A stretch of DNA of 64,000 nucleotides from Spisula solida (lineage: Eukaryota > Mollusca > Bivalvia > Venerida > Mactridae), in NCBI GenBank assembly GCA_947247005.1, contig OX365944.1, positions 1,314,501 to 1,378,500 on the forward strand. Direction: 5' to 3'. Position 1 is the first letter of the stretch. The number at the start of each line of letters is the position of its first letter. Both the position numbers and the translations under genes were made by a program. Positions 1 to 11,632 of this stretch are shown here, piece by piece. The notes below the pieces were generated by a model. That model did no database searches. It was not told the DNA's origin and was given only the letters and a program-made list of their open reading frames with translations.

Positions 1-60
1 ATGGTTTGTCGTTCTGACGGCCTTCGTGGTTAATTCCTACGCGTCAGAACTCCAAACCAT
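1..60. repeat. Short imperfect hairpin at window start
   Basis: The first 60 bases fold on themselves. ATGGTTT followed by GTTCTGACG at the left pairs with CGTCAGAAC followed by AAACCAT at the right, with 3-base bulges and a central loop of about 20 bases. This stretch has no match at the far end of the right palindrome arm, so it lies outside the inverted repeat or is a separate small insertion. No function can be assigned. Confidence 0.55.
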
Positions 61-2349
61 TGTATAACAGCCGGTATACAACGGTTTCTCATAGTTTATT
101 TCTTAAATGTAAAATGACTCGAATAAAATGCAAATCATAATTACAACATGCTCAACTAGAATTCCTCCATTTCCTGCAGAGCAGGGGTCGCCCCGCCTTA
201 TTGTTTGTCGGAGGCTTTTAGCGGCTAATCTATTGGACCATGTGCTTATGGTTGACCGTTAACATGCATTTAACGGTAATTGGTTAACAACTTGTGTATA
301 TAATGTCAATTCCAGTATGGTTCCAAATTGAAAATGAATCAATCTTTTTGTAGTCTTTAGAAATATTAGAAACAGTGCAAGAAAACGCGTTTTCCCAGTT
401 CCAATTTCACACGGGTGTGAAGATGCTCTTTCTGTGGACTTTTCTGTTAGAATACGAATTAGTCTCTCTCTATTGACGGTGATGATGTATAGTCAATTAT
501 GTCAGTACATTGTAATACTGTATTATTTGATAATTGATCAAATATTTCGGCAATTCGTACATTGTCTTTCATGTAAATGAAGTGATCAACATTAATAGTT
601 TATAACCGAGAGAGTTTGTATATCTCAACACTACAATCAGAATATAACCGACATAAACGTCATTATCCCACCTCTCTCTGACACGCGTATCTCTATTCTT
701 ATAATATTGAAAAATCACATCGGTATTAAATTTCGTGGATTCTGATAAAATTGCACTTTCGTTTGGTCTTTAATTCGTGGATTACAGAACATGAAAGGGT
801 GACCCCGATGTATGAATTTGAGAAGTCAATTAATCGTTGGGGATTATATTTCGTAAACGAGTTTAACAACGCAATCAACATAATTCAACTACCTCGAAAA
901 ATAATCATTTGCAGTATGCTCTACCACGACCTTGTAGTGACACTGCTTATAATGAATATGGTGATATCTATGTACGGTGCGGTCAAGTCAATTGACCAGT
1001 CGTGATTACAAGACTTTTACATTAGGGAGAATGGGGATAATGTAGATAAATGTACCCAGTCTCTTGAGGTATTAAACAATGCTGTGGATAAATCATAGAG
1101 GTGTGTGTGGACAATAGGAATGTGGTGATAAACGGATCAGAACAGCATCGGGTAGGATGTAAGCTCCATAATATCTTCCTTTTTGCTAAATGCCATAATG
1201 TCACTTACCAGTTCTATCGAAAAATAATTGTTCGTGTACAAAATTTCATGCATTGTATATATGAGGGTCACGGGGAAGACTGGGTTTACCTAACTTTTTT
1301 GTCTCTTTATTATTATTATTACAGTATGTAAAATCAGTCTTAAGTTAGGGGAGGAGGGTTACATACATCGATATTAAGAATAAAGCATTCAGTAAATAAA
1401 CTGTTACACTAAGAGTCATATTATTTATAGAACACCCATCATCTATGTAGTTATGTACTATATTTCCTATAATACAATTTACCCAACAATCTGCAAACTT
1501 TAGCCCACACAGTTCGAACGTTTAGCACATACACTATATCTAGATCACAACTAATAAATAATCGCACATCAAACTTTCTAACTGATGTGTTTATAAACAG
1601 CTTAAATATTTCCCATCACGAGAAAATTTCATCGTATCAATTCTTACTTGAAGGAATTACATTCAGCGTTAGAAAGCCTATTACTGTCTTTGATCCATCA
1701 ACTACTTTATCTTGTTTCGTATCCCACGTACTTATAGCAACAAACAGAGTGACAACGTGGAATGACATGACAACATGTTTGGCATGTAAGCTGGCTTATA
1801 TAGGGGATGGAATCCAGTTTAATAAGTTATTAATTTATTATATATTAGGAAATATTTACGGATAGTTTCGCTCACACGAAGTCATTATACTGTCGCTGGA
1901 TTTGATTTATAAGTAAATTCTTTTACACATTCTGACTATTTGAATACGAACTAATGAAACAAGTTTTATTGATTTATAAAACAAGATTGCGTTCAATAAA
2001 TGCTAATGCCTCGGTGAAAGCAATGTCTATAAACAAAACTAGCGAAGTGGCCATTATTTTGTTGAACTGTTGGATAGTGTTACATAGGCTTAGACAATGC
2101 AAGATGTTAATGATGTATGTCGTGTTTGAAGCTATGCCTTTAATTAAGGACATGAAAATATTTGAGTTTCAACAACTTGAAAGCTGTCGATAAAATTTTC
2201 AGGTGAACGGACGGACTAACGGACAGGACAAACACTATATGCCTCCTGTATCAGGCCTTGTATACCACCTTCAGCGACAACACATTGAAATACATGTACA
2301 ATATATACGTATAAGGAACTACAATATGCTAAATCATTTTAAGCCGGAC

Positions 2350-2405
2350 AACACGTTTGGTTTCGTTTTGTATTGTATCGTTTCGTATCGTTTTGTATCG
2401 TATTT
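2350..2405 (+). repeat. Degenerate GTATCGTTTTGTATC microsatellite, first half
   Basis: A run of TATCGTTTCG/TATCGTTTTG-type decamers. It continues at 2880-3065 after an interrupting block (2427-2884). The reverse complement at 46590-46790 in the right arm is not interrupted, so the block entered the left array after the arms were made. Confidence 0.75.
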
Positions 2406-2426
2406 TAATATATAACTAACACTGTA

Positions 2427-2884
2427 TTGTCACGAATACAGGCCAAATCGCACAGTGGAATACAACACGACATATTGCATTTTCCGTATCATACATGTCT
2501 GGTTTTCCGAATCCGTAGCATGCCTGTCTGACGTGTTATATGCCAACCATTATGTCAAATCAATGACGTCATGACGTAAACATTTACCTTTTAATGAATG
2601 AACGTCGCGTTATATGCCTAAAATATGTCGACGTTCATGACGTCAATGTTTACACATTAAACGCATTTTCGCGCGTAAAAGCGCTTTTTTCGGTTTTGTG
2701 GAAATATAATAAAAGGAATATTACTACAGTTGCGTTGATCCGTTAAGCCGTATTACCTCTCGTTGCTTGCACCATACCGCATCACGCTTGACCTAACGGT
2801 CTTGCGAGATACGGCATTACACAAACAACTCGAGGTAATACGGCCCAAAGGATCAACACACTGGAGTGATATTCCGTATATATC
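2427..2884 (+). repeat. Dispersed repeat G, copy 1, with internal hairpin
   Basis: A ~458-bp block starting TATTGTCACGAATACAGG and ending near TTCCGTATATATC. A second copy lies at 43318-43671 in the same orientation, although the arms around them are inverted, so the two are independent insertions. It contains CRE-like TGACGTCA palindromes near 2565 and 2640. It also contains a hairpin at about 2732-2863, whose arms GTTGATCC and GTATTACCTC pair with GAGGTAATAC and GGATCAAC. No coding frame or clear terminal repeats are visible, and its class is unknown. Confidence 0.65.
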
Positions 2885-3065
2885 GTTTTGTATGAATGGT
2901 ATCGTATTGTAACGTTTTGTATCATTATTGTACGTTTTGAATCATAATGTTCAATATTATATCATATGGTATGGATTTGTATCGTTTTTTATCGTATTGT
3001 ACAGCATTGTTTCATATGGTATCAATTTGTATCGTTTTGTATCGTATCATATAATTATCGTATCG
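2880..3065 (+). repeat. Degenerate GTATCGTTTTGTATC microsatellite, second half
   Basis: Continuation of the 2350-2405 array beyond repeat G. Units drift between TATCGTTTTG, TATCGTATTG and TATGGTATC. The spurious translation of 2928-3161 (runs of Y, V, S, F) comes from this simple repeat. Confidence 0.75.
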
Positions 3066-4489
3066 CCTCGTCATAGGAGAAGATACACTCTGAAATGGTC
3101 AGAGTCACAACCTAACAAAACAACAACATATCTTTCTTGGCATATGTATATATTTCACTGATATTCAGCATGTACTTGGCCTCGAAACAATAAGAAATCA
3201 AGCTAGCTTTCTTTAAAGTGGATTCCAAGTCACAATGTGTGTACATGTGTCCATGAATACGTCAATTTCATAAAAGTGCAAATCCAACCATTCGCACACG
3301 ATGTGGTAATGTTAACGCATTATCAAGTTAGGAAACAAAAATATAAAAATATAAACTATACTTTAGAATTAGACAGATTTCTGCTTCACTTTCCCATTAA
3401 TGCATTGGAAGCCATTTTCGTATTGTCAATTAATTTTAAAAGTAAAAACACTGAGAATCACAGCCAACCTGTCTTCGTTCCGACATGCAAATGGTATAAT
3501 ACAGGCCAAGAACAGTGTATCGCAGTCCCATCCTTGTTTTATTTCCGCCACCTAACAAGATTCGACATATTGCACAATAAACAAATCGTCACATCTTTTC
3601 CAGAAGCATATAACTTGATTTTTAGCGGAATGGAGTTCTTGGTGTCGTTAGATTCGTCTTAAAACACTCTAAAAGATTCACTAACTTACATGCATGTAGT
3701 TCTAACATGAAGCTGACAAGTTTCTGTACCACAAACATTAGTTCTATTGTCAGCACAATCTTTATATGCGTTTTCCGCAAAACAGAAAAAAGAAGTTATA
3801 TGTTCTGGAATTATGGTGACGCAATGCAGTGTAAGCATGAACTGTAGCAATGACTTTAAGTTCTATGCATATGACAGCTAATGATCTTCATGTCTATGTC
3901 CTTGCATATTAGCGGATCTTTACTGAATTTGATATAATTTCCCAAACGTGCCTAGTCTGTGCACGTGTACGTGTATACACCATGCATTTGTGTTTAGTGG
4001 AAGACAACTCCTGCACCAACTATTTTTCATTGAATGGTCTCCCTTGGCTGTGTCAAACACGGCAGAAATCATCTAACGCAAACATTTGAAAGAAGAAAAG
4101 AAGTTTAAACAAATAATTATATTTAGTTGCTTCAAATCTATTATCTAGTCGATGGCCAGATACACCGTCAAATACCTCTCAACAAGCAAACCCATTAGAT
4201 ACTAGTTTAGAACGCAGACTGATAATTTACAAAACAACAAAATTTATGACGAAAATTATTTAATTTAAAATTTAAAACTTCTGATAAAGCTTCGGCTATT
4301 CGTTTCTCTAACATTTTGCGTTGGCGATCACAACGATCCGTTATTGAATTCTGTATTTTGTAACGTCATGCGGGTTTAATATAATTGAAAAATCTATTTT
4401 CGACCAGACAGTCAATCTGAAGGATCTAAATATGTCTAACATTGAATGACCTAAGTTTAAATTCCATTAAACTGTATCTTATGAGACAG

Positions 4490-5300
4490 GAGTTGGTTCA
4501 TCAGTGACGCAGTGAGCAAGACGGCAACAGACAAAGCATATTGTTGCATTCTATTGTTCATCGATTTTCACAATTCGTGCTGATTCAAATTGCGCCCTCA
4601 CTTGACAAGTTTATTGTGATAACTTCAAAGCCAAGGGGTATAATGAAACTGTCCAATGTACTGATTTAGTTATAGTGCAATTTGCGTAAATCCGTAAAAT
4701 GTCATGGTTGGGAACTAGTGCAGTTATAATCATTCTCCAAATTACTTTCCCAATTAAGCGATTATCTGACGCTTATTCTCTTTATTAAAACGTGCTCATT
4801 CTTTCAACTCTGTAATTTGCCTGTGAATCGGCTCAGTTATCAAAGCCTGTTAATTTAGGGTGTTGGAGATCATATTAACGAGTTCTTCACTTGTCGCCCG
4901 TAGTAGAATTATAATTTCCAATTAAGTTGGCATAATTTGCCATTTGATGTTTTTAAAGTGTTCTCTTAATGAGTGGCATGCACAGTTCTGAGAATTCCGT
5001 TGGGTTATGATTGAATAATCGTCGATTTTAGTAAAAATTACTTGATGCTCGAAACTTCGTTATTGATAATTTCTCGTTTATAAATGAGAATTTTAAGCTA
5101 TGAAAACGAATTATGAGACAAACGCGGTTCTTGATTTTGTTTAACATTGACAATATAGCACCGCTAATGGTTTTAATTTCTTGAAATAACGGGGAAAATC
5201 TGCACGCCAGGAAGCTGCGCAGAAAGTTTTTTGTTTTGAAAGAAAGAACTGCAGACAAAACTGTGAAGTGAAAATTTTGTTTTGTAGACATTATTCAAGT
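4490..5300. repeat. High-identity palindrome block, left copy
   Basis: About 0.8 kb that is nearly identical (mid-90s percent by eye) to the reverse complement of 44455-45265, whereas flanking arm sequence is far more diverged and gapped. It includes uninterrupted matches of 50-75 bases near 5110-5235. A minus-strand open frame (5028-5291, 87 codons) has an 80-residue counterpart on plus in the other arm. The few base differences almost all change the amino acid, and a second open frame in the right copy has a stop in the left. The conservation is therefore of DNA, not protein. It could be a conserved non-coding element, an unrecognised RNA or a gene-conversion tract. Confidence 0.7.
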
Positions 5301-7598
5301 TGAAATGGGAAATTGAATTCATAGGGGACTGCTATAAGTGAGCTAGAGTTTCGTTCATATAGCTAACACGCTATCTAGTCACATAATGATAAATATACCT
5401 GAAAGCAGGTTCCCGAGAGGAAATCATGTCTCAAGAACCCGTGTGTTTGAAAACATGTATATATTATTCTTCAAATATAATACCTTTAAATTAGACGGGA
5501 CAGTAACCCGGCGTTTCAAAGAAATTCTCCAGTCAGCTCGATCATCAAAATGTGGACAGACACCAACAAATCTCGTCAGTGAAAATCTAGATCAACACTA
5601 AGGGTGATTTGTTGTCATTCTATTCTACAAGGTTTACAAATTGTGCATATGAATCCAATTACCCCCCTTTATGCATTCAGCAACCGTTACAATTCCAATA
5701 AATCTAGTTCAAACACAGTAAACATAGCATGATTTGCAATAACTATAACGAAGAACTTTGTTTAAAATACGTGTATTGTTTTCAAATATGACCCGGTTAA
5801 TGTGTATTCCATTTCACGATTTGTTGATTTTAAAGTTAATTAAATGGTTATTAAATCTATAACTCAATATGCCCCCAATGGTCCCATTGTTCATTTATAC
5901 AGCCAGTCCCGTCTTAGAATGTCATTGTTTGTTCCTCTACCAGTCTCCCACCTTATTAAATAAACGTTCTAAACCACAGACTCAATGACAGATCTGGCCA
6001 TGCTTTGCCCACAGACTCAGCGGTTAATAAACACATTAGGAATCTATACATCATGTTCCAAACTGAGAAAATGCCATCTGTAGAAAGACTAATTGTCCTC
6101 AGGCTGATTGAATTATAATCTGGTAATAATAATCTTCATGCAGTTAATCGTCTTCTATTATACGCCTGTTTTCATGCAACACGACAGCGTGTGTATCGGA
6201 TTACACGTTTAAATCTGGATTATGAATTTGGAATTATATTAAAGACGAGCGTGCTTGTTTGCAATCTTTTGATGGCATAATAAATTGCAGGCAGTGATTA
6301 TTATGTGTGCTAAAACATAAAGGCTTACCATGTAGATAGGTTTCAGTTATTTTTTGTAAATTCACATTGACAATATATCGGAGACAACTCATTTATAAAT
6401 GAATAGTTTTACCAAAAAGATAGTAACCAATCGGACAGGGAGGCAGCACTTATCAGGTACAACAGAGCACGAAATACTTAATAGATGCTAGAAAACACGA
6501 CAAACCACTCTGAAACAATCTTTGGAATCATTGAAATATGACAAGCGCCCGAGAAATTGTGCATTTATAATCGTATCGTCCGTATGATGTTCTTGTACGT
6601 TTTAACAGATACATTGTGTTCAAAAATCCACAATTAGACTATTTGTCTTAAATGACTAATTTAGTTGCAGCACATATCGTCTAACTTTGAAATTGATAAT
6701 CAATTTTTTCAACAAAACACATATAAGCACATGGTTGCCAATACTAATTGTCCTGAATGTTGTTAAGGACAGTATCGTTATGTTAAGGAGACTATTATAA
6801 ATAATTCAGATACAACAATATTGATATCAACATGAAACATGTGTTCCAATTTGTACATGTACCAATACTGGAAAATAATTATCATTTTTTGTATGTAATC
6901 AAATGTTCATGGATTGATTTTCAAGTACATTGTACACAGACAAACTTTCCCCAGTCGTGTTCTTAATTAAGAAACTACTGGTCTTCAGATAGCCAATATT
7001 ATCACATATCAGTCGGCCATTCTCAGAGACTATCTTATCTATAGTATCTAGTTATTTTAATATAAAAAACCCGCTTGTATTAAACAATCACCTTTCAAAC
7101 ACCCTATACGTACACAACACACATGCATGGAACAAACAATACAGAGACGTGCATCGGAAGGCTAGGTCTTATCTAGGGGCGGGGTGGTGCCCTCATTACC
7201 GGAAGGTGTATAACCTATCCAACACCACTCACCTAGTATGCTTATAAAGTTAGAAATTTGCAATTCTGACTGCCTTACGTAGCGGCACTATACACAGTCC
7301 TTTGACAAGAGACGCAGGTGGTCATAGAAAACGAATGATTTGTGAAACTGAATTTAGTAAAATATTTCTATAATATCTATTATATAAATCTCGGTCTAAA
7401 ATTCGTCATAAGCAATACCTGTACGACGAATATCGAATATCAAAGAAAATACAACAGAAAATATTATGAAAGCCAATACAGTTGGACTGAAAACAAATAC
7501 ATATAGTACGTTAGAATATCTTGTCTGAAGGCCGTTATCTACATTCAACATAAATGTGCTGAAATTGAAATACACGTATAGAATCATGACTGTATGTA

Positions 7599-8380
7599 CA
7601 CTGAGCGGCAAACGCAATACTTACAAAGCTTATATGTATGCATGTATGTATTTACCCATAACTCGCCTAATATGCATTACATTTTGCTGAAATTTTCAGC
7701 ATTTGTAGCTAAGATATATGGCATAACAATCAATTTCTTTCCATGAAAATCTGATTAGACCCTTTACAGCCACAATAAAACAATGATGTCATAAACAAAA
7801 GCAGATTTTATTCCCTTTTCCTTCTGCGTTTTTCAGATTGTTATTGCCGATGTGTACCTATTCTTCGTTCGGGAACATGTGTCCGTGCATATCATGGAGA
7901 CAGAAATAAAGTAAAACACAGATAAATATAAAGTTCAATTTAAATTCAGAAAAAATGAATTTTATTGACTCTATCTCTATCCAGAATGACTTTCCATTGA
8001 CTGTAAAATTGTAGGTACTTTTCGGTAAATTTGAAACATTGTTATCAAGCGTTTTTGAAACTTCACGACCACTATGTTGCGGAGTGATCAATCGTCTGAT
8101 TTTGTGTTTTTCGAATTTGGCGATTGATCGACTATTTAAATTGACCTTACATAAAATAATGATTGCATCGTACATTTTGTACAATTACTTCCTTTTACGT
8201 GTTTTGTTTTATCCATTTCATGGTTCAATGCACCATTGTAGCGAATTGAGGTGGAAAACACATTAAGTTACAATTCATGATTAGCAAATAACACGCACAC
8301 AAACTTTCGTTGAGAAATATTAATAAATAAAGAAGTTATCTTGATTTTCATTAGTGTTGAGTTTTCAAAGCCGCTCAGTG
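7599..8380. mobile_element. TA-flanked TIR transposon (non-autonomous) in U1
   Basis: The ends are CACTGAGCGGC and GCCGCTCAGTG, directly bounded by TA on each side (7597-7598 and 8381-8382). Units U3 (near 30810) and U5 (near 39885) have the uninterrupted sequence TATGTAGTT or its complement at this spot, so the empty site is visible. A TA duplication and short TIRs fit the Tc1/mariner superfamily. The 782-bp interior has two overlapping short open frames (7858-8184 minus, 8039-8266 plus) with no transposase motif, so this is probably a non-autonomous derivative. Confidence 0.8.
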
Positions 8381-9915
8381 TAGTTTAACTTCTTTTAAGA
8401 TAATGCTATCCTTTTCTAACCTCCTTCTTTGAATACTTTGACTACATGTAGACAAATTTACGAATTAGAAATTTTAAATATCGTTTATTGACAATTTTGC
8501 AAAAATACCCAGTTAGTACAGTACGATTTTGCTGGAAGAAAGTGAGAAATAATGAAATTCACTGGATATGTTGTGTGTCTATGTCAACATATTTGTAATA
8601 ATAATTTGAGGATCGCCTCATGAAATATTTAGATCTGAAATTGAACGTTATGTCTGACACTCAATACGCTCAGGCTGTATAAAGTGTACATTTGATTCTG
8701 CTTCATATAAATCGAATTGTAGACATTTTGGCAGCAGGATATGATTCTGTGTTGTATTTATTGCTAACGTTATATGTACTGAGATCGGCCTATGCAACCA
8801 ACAGTTGCATATTTTATTGATATCTACTGGGAGCAGAACCAGTAAGACATCTTACATACTTGATTCAGTGCCTTTTTGTGATTCAAATTAAACTCGGATA
8901 ATAGATCACTCACTGTGGAAGCAGTTTGATTTATTTATAGGAATGAATTACACAGATCCAGCGACACTGTAAAAGTTTTGATTACGAGTATATAATATAA
9001 CTCACATAAGATTATCTGTCTACAATACACAACCGCGATCCCTGTAATCCTGCAACATCAATTAATTCGTGAACCTCGAACATAATACAACAACGAATGC
9101 ATTAACAGAATCCAATTGTTTCCCATACATAGATGAACAGTAAATGACTTCTAATTTCTAATGTGACGAGTTTTCATTTATAAAATGTAATTGGTAGCTA
9201 TAATTACTTACCACATCTCTATAAGTTCGGCTTACTTTGGTTAAACAACAATAATAGTGTCTATATCTAGAAATAAGATTTCTATTTTCGTGTTGTTTAT
9301 TCAGTATTTATGAGGTTTTTGTCCAAGTCCCTAATCCTTGCTAACTAATGAATGTAGAAATAACACTTGTTGCAAATCAGAGGGCAATGACCGAACTGTA
9401 AACAACAACAGTCAAACCCATTTAATTAAACAACCACCTGCCACATGTATCTTATATGATCATCTATTATAAGACCTTCTATTGACACCAAAACTTGGTA
9501 TTTGGTAGTAGATTATCTTTCCTAACAGTGTATACATGTCTTTGAATCTGGTCTGATACAAGATAAAGGTTTTTAGTAATTGCTTTTGTACGCAGGGGTT
9601 CATTATCGCCAATTTTATTATATTTGTTAAGCTAGAGGCTAGAGGTATATGTTAGGAGTCGAAAGTCGCAGAAATTCATACCATGTTATTTCATCACGGT
9701 GAACACAACGGTATAAAATGACAGCATTGTGTTCATACGACCAAGGATTCATACCGATGGGATATGAAAATGGACATGGAATAGCATACACCCGGACGTT
9801 ATAGATGTCGTCATCAGTCACATGGTTCTGTATGGTCTGTTGTATTCAACGTTGTTACCACGACAGACGCCTTAAATTAAACTGCCTGTCAGAACTCGTA
9901 CGTCTCTTTATAGAA

Positions 9916-11002
9916 TAGAATATAGTTTATTTGCATATTAAGCCCTGAAAAGGACTTTTTACAAAGCCACAGATATACAATTAGATAAATGACATGGTGA
10001 TATATGGCGAGAAAGTATGCGGAATGATATTATAGATCTACCAAAGTAGAAAAATATTTTGTATATGTAACACGTGAGACGAATTTAGGCCCGGATTCGG
10101 GAGAAACGGTATTTTTAGAAAATTTACAGATGCAGAAGCCTGTGTACTAATATTATAATTATGTTAAGCACCACCTCTCTTATTATTCGAGAGATTGTAC
10201 ATTACATATGATATGATTGTACAAAAGACATGTTATAAGAATTACACATGTATAGTGTTTCCATTATAAAGTTTACCTTGCCGAAACGAAATACAAGGCA
10301 TACTTAATGGTGTGTGGTTACACTTATTAATGATTTAAATAACATATTTGAAAATAAAACTGCAATACAGGTAATAATGCACACGACAAAATAACAATAT
10401 AATAAAAGATAATCGACAAATGACAATAAACAAACATTTAAGATACGGTATATGTACATGTTAAACCTGTGAATGATCATTCAATACAATTACAATAACA
10501 TGGCTTGAAGTAGTCTTCTTTCAATGAAAGAATGGTGAATAAAAGTGGCTAGTTCACAGATATATTGTCACGAGTAACTAACTGTATACATTTAAACATA
10601 TTTGGGTTTCCCCAATAATAAGGTTTAAGTAATATTTCACGAATCTCTGTATAAATTGGACATTGAATGACGAAATGGTATTCATCCTCTACCAAATTGC
10701 ATGCAATACATAAAAGTTCATTAAAAGGTACTGGTTGAGTTTTTTCCACCTTCCTGTTTCTACATGGAGCCTATGCGAAGACATTCTTAATTGTGACATA
10801 GATATTCTATACGTTTTAATGTTGATAATCTCAAGATATTTATTGTGAGTAAAGTCAGAAAATGATATAAAGAACAAAGCCCTTGATGAGTTTTCTAATC
10901 TTTAATTGAAATCCTGAATCCAGGTATCACGAATCATCTGTTTCATCAGTGCCAGAAAATATTTGTCATTGACTACGCCTTGGCTTAACCAACCATTAAC
11001 CA
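9916..11002 (-). mobile_element. 5'-truncated CR1/L2-like LINE with 9-bp target-site duplication
   Basis: A minus-strand retrotransposon copy flanked by perfect direct repeats TTTATAGAA at 9907-9915 and 11003-11011. Other units (26.36 kb, 38.17 kb on minus) lack it. Its 3' end is at the left: read on minus it finishes with GCAAATAAACTATATTCTAT, a tail typical of such LINEs. The last ~120 bases recur at 62146-62260. Truncation at the 5' side leaves only the C-terminal part of the reverse-transcriptase ORF and the 3' UTR. Confidence 0.9.
10549..11000 (-). pseudogene. LINE ORF2 C-terminal fragment (broken)
   Basis: The minus strand encodes the tail of a CR1/L2-type polyprotein. It begins with a W-L-x-Q-G-V-type segment near 10985. 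A segment containing the motif YLEIINIKTYRISMSQLRMS follows, then SSHRLHVETGRWKK. It ends with the cysteine-rich module CIAC...VEDEYHFVIQCPIY and a YYW block. In related LINEs this region lies after the reverse transcriptase domain and probably binds nucleic acid. The frame is broken twice: a TAA after IQDFN near 10904, and a one-base indel in the A-run after GRWKK (near 10745) that splits the open stretch at 10689-10877 from that at 10549-10749. Apurinic endonuclease and RT domains are absent, so the copy is dead. Family placement rests on motif memory, without a search. Confidence 0.85.
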
Positions 11003-11562
11003 TTTATAGAAACGTCCATTTACATGTGTATACTTTTATTCTTATACCATGCATTCTAGAGTGAAGACTTGAAATATCGAAGCGCGTCATAACATCTTGC
11101 AAATAGATGGAACAGTGTTTTATCGAATTAACTGCTGTCGTAGCTCGAGGCGCATTGACATTCCGCCCAATTTATTCTGAATATACAATAACAAGTATCG
11201 TAAATCTTTAATACCAATAAATTTCATTCCGTAATTGGCAGATATATCTTAGCACGCATGAAGGAAACGTTGTCAAAATGCATTTCTGTCATCTGCATGT
11301 CATTATTAAACAGATGTTGCCGTGGAATTATGTGGGCTTTTTCTCTCCTTGGGATTGTATAAAATCTTGAATCTATTTGACAAATCTAAATACCTGCTGA
11401 CGACTGCTTAGGTATTTGTACTAAATATTTGAAGGTACATGCAGCTAAATAAAAAAACAACAACATGAATTTACCATTCACTCTACTGCAAGATCCGTAT
11501 CAATGTCTTGTGTCCACCATGTTCCTTGATATTCAATTGAATTACTAGCTAGAAACCAAACA

Positions 11563-11632
11563 CTCGCATGGTGGTGTAATGGTAATAGAGGTCGGTACTA
11601 GAAGATGATGGGTTCGGTCCTAAACTACAACC
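11563..11632 (+). repeat. tRNA-like segment (SINE remnant) in U1
   Basis: The A-box-like GTGGTGTAATGGTAATAG is followed 30-40 bases later by the B-box-like GGGTTCGGTCC. A diverged copy is at 33575-33645 in U3. The cloverleaf is incomplete, so this is a tRNA-derived repeat remnant and not a functional tRNA. Confidence 0.5.

Larger units (their letters stand above)
100..5850 (+). repeat. Left flank (P) arm of an interrupted palindrome
   Basis: This segment reappears as reverse complement at about 42.85-49.1 kb. Pairs I matched by eye: 118-155 with 49038-49076, 231-290 with 48950-49010, 1022-1170 with 48060-48235, 3150-3240 with 46400-46500, 3930-4080 with 45660-45800, 4490-5300 with 44455-45265, and 5700-5790 with 42920-42990. 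Small open frames in it (751-1005, 1587-1865, 1954-2193, 3237-3662) have no recognised domain and are not kept open in the other arm, so I do not call them genes. No promoter, tRNA or exon was seen in the stretches between the named repeats. Confidence 0.8.

Noticed and set aside
5028..5291. Pair of similar ~87-residue frames at 5028-5291 (minus) and 44463-44738 (plus) as a duplicated gene
   Set aside because: Most base differences between copies change the amino acid, the N-terminal frame shifts between copies, and similarity continues equally outside the frame.
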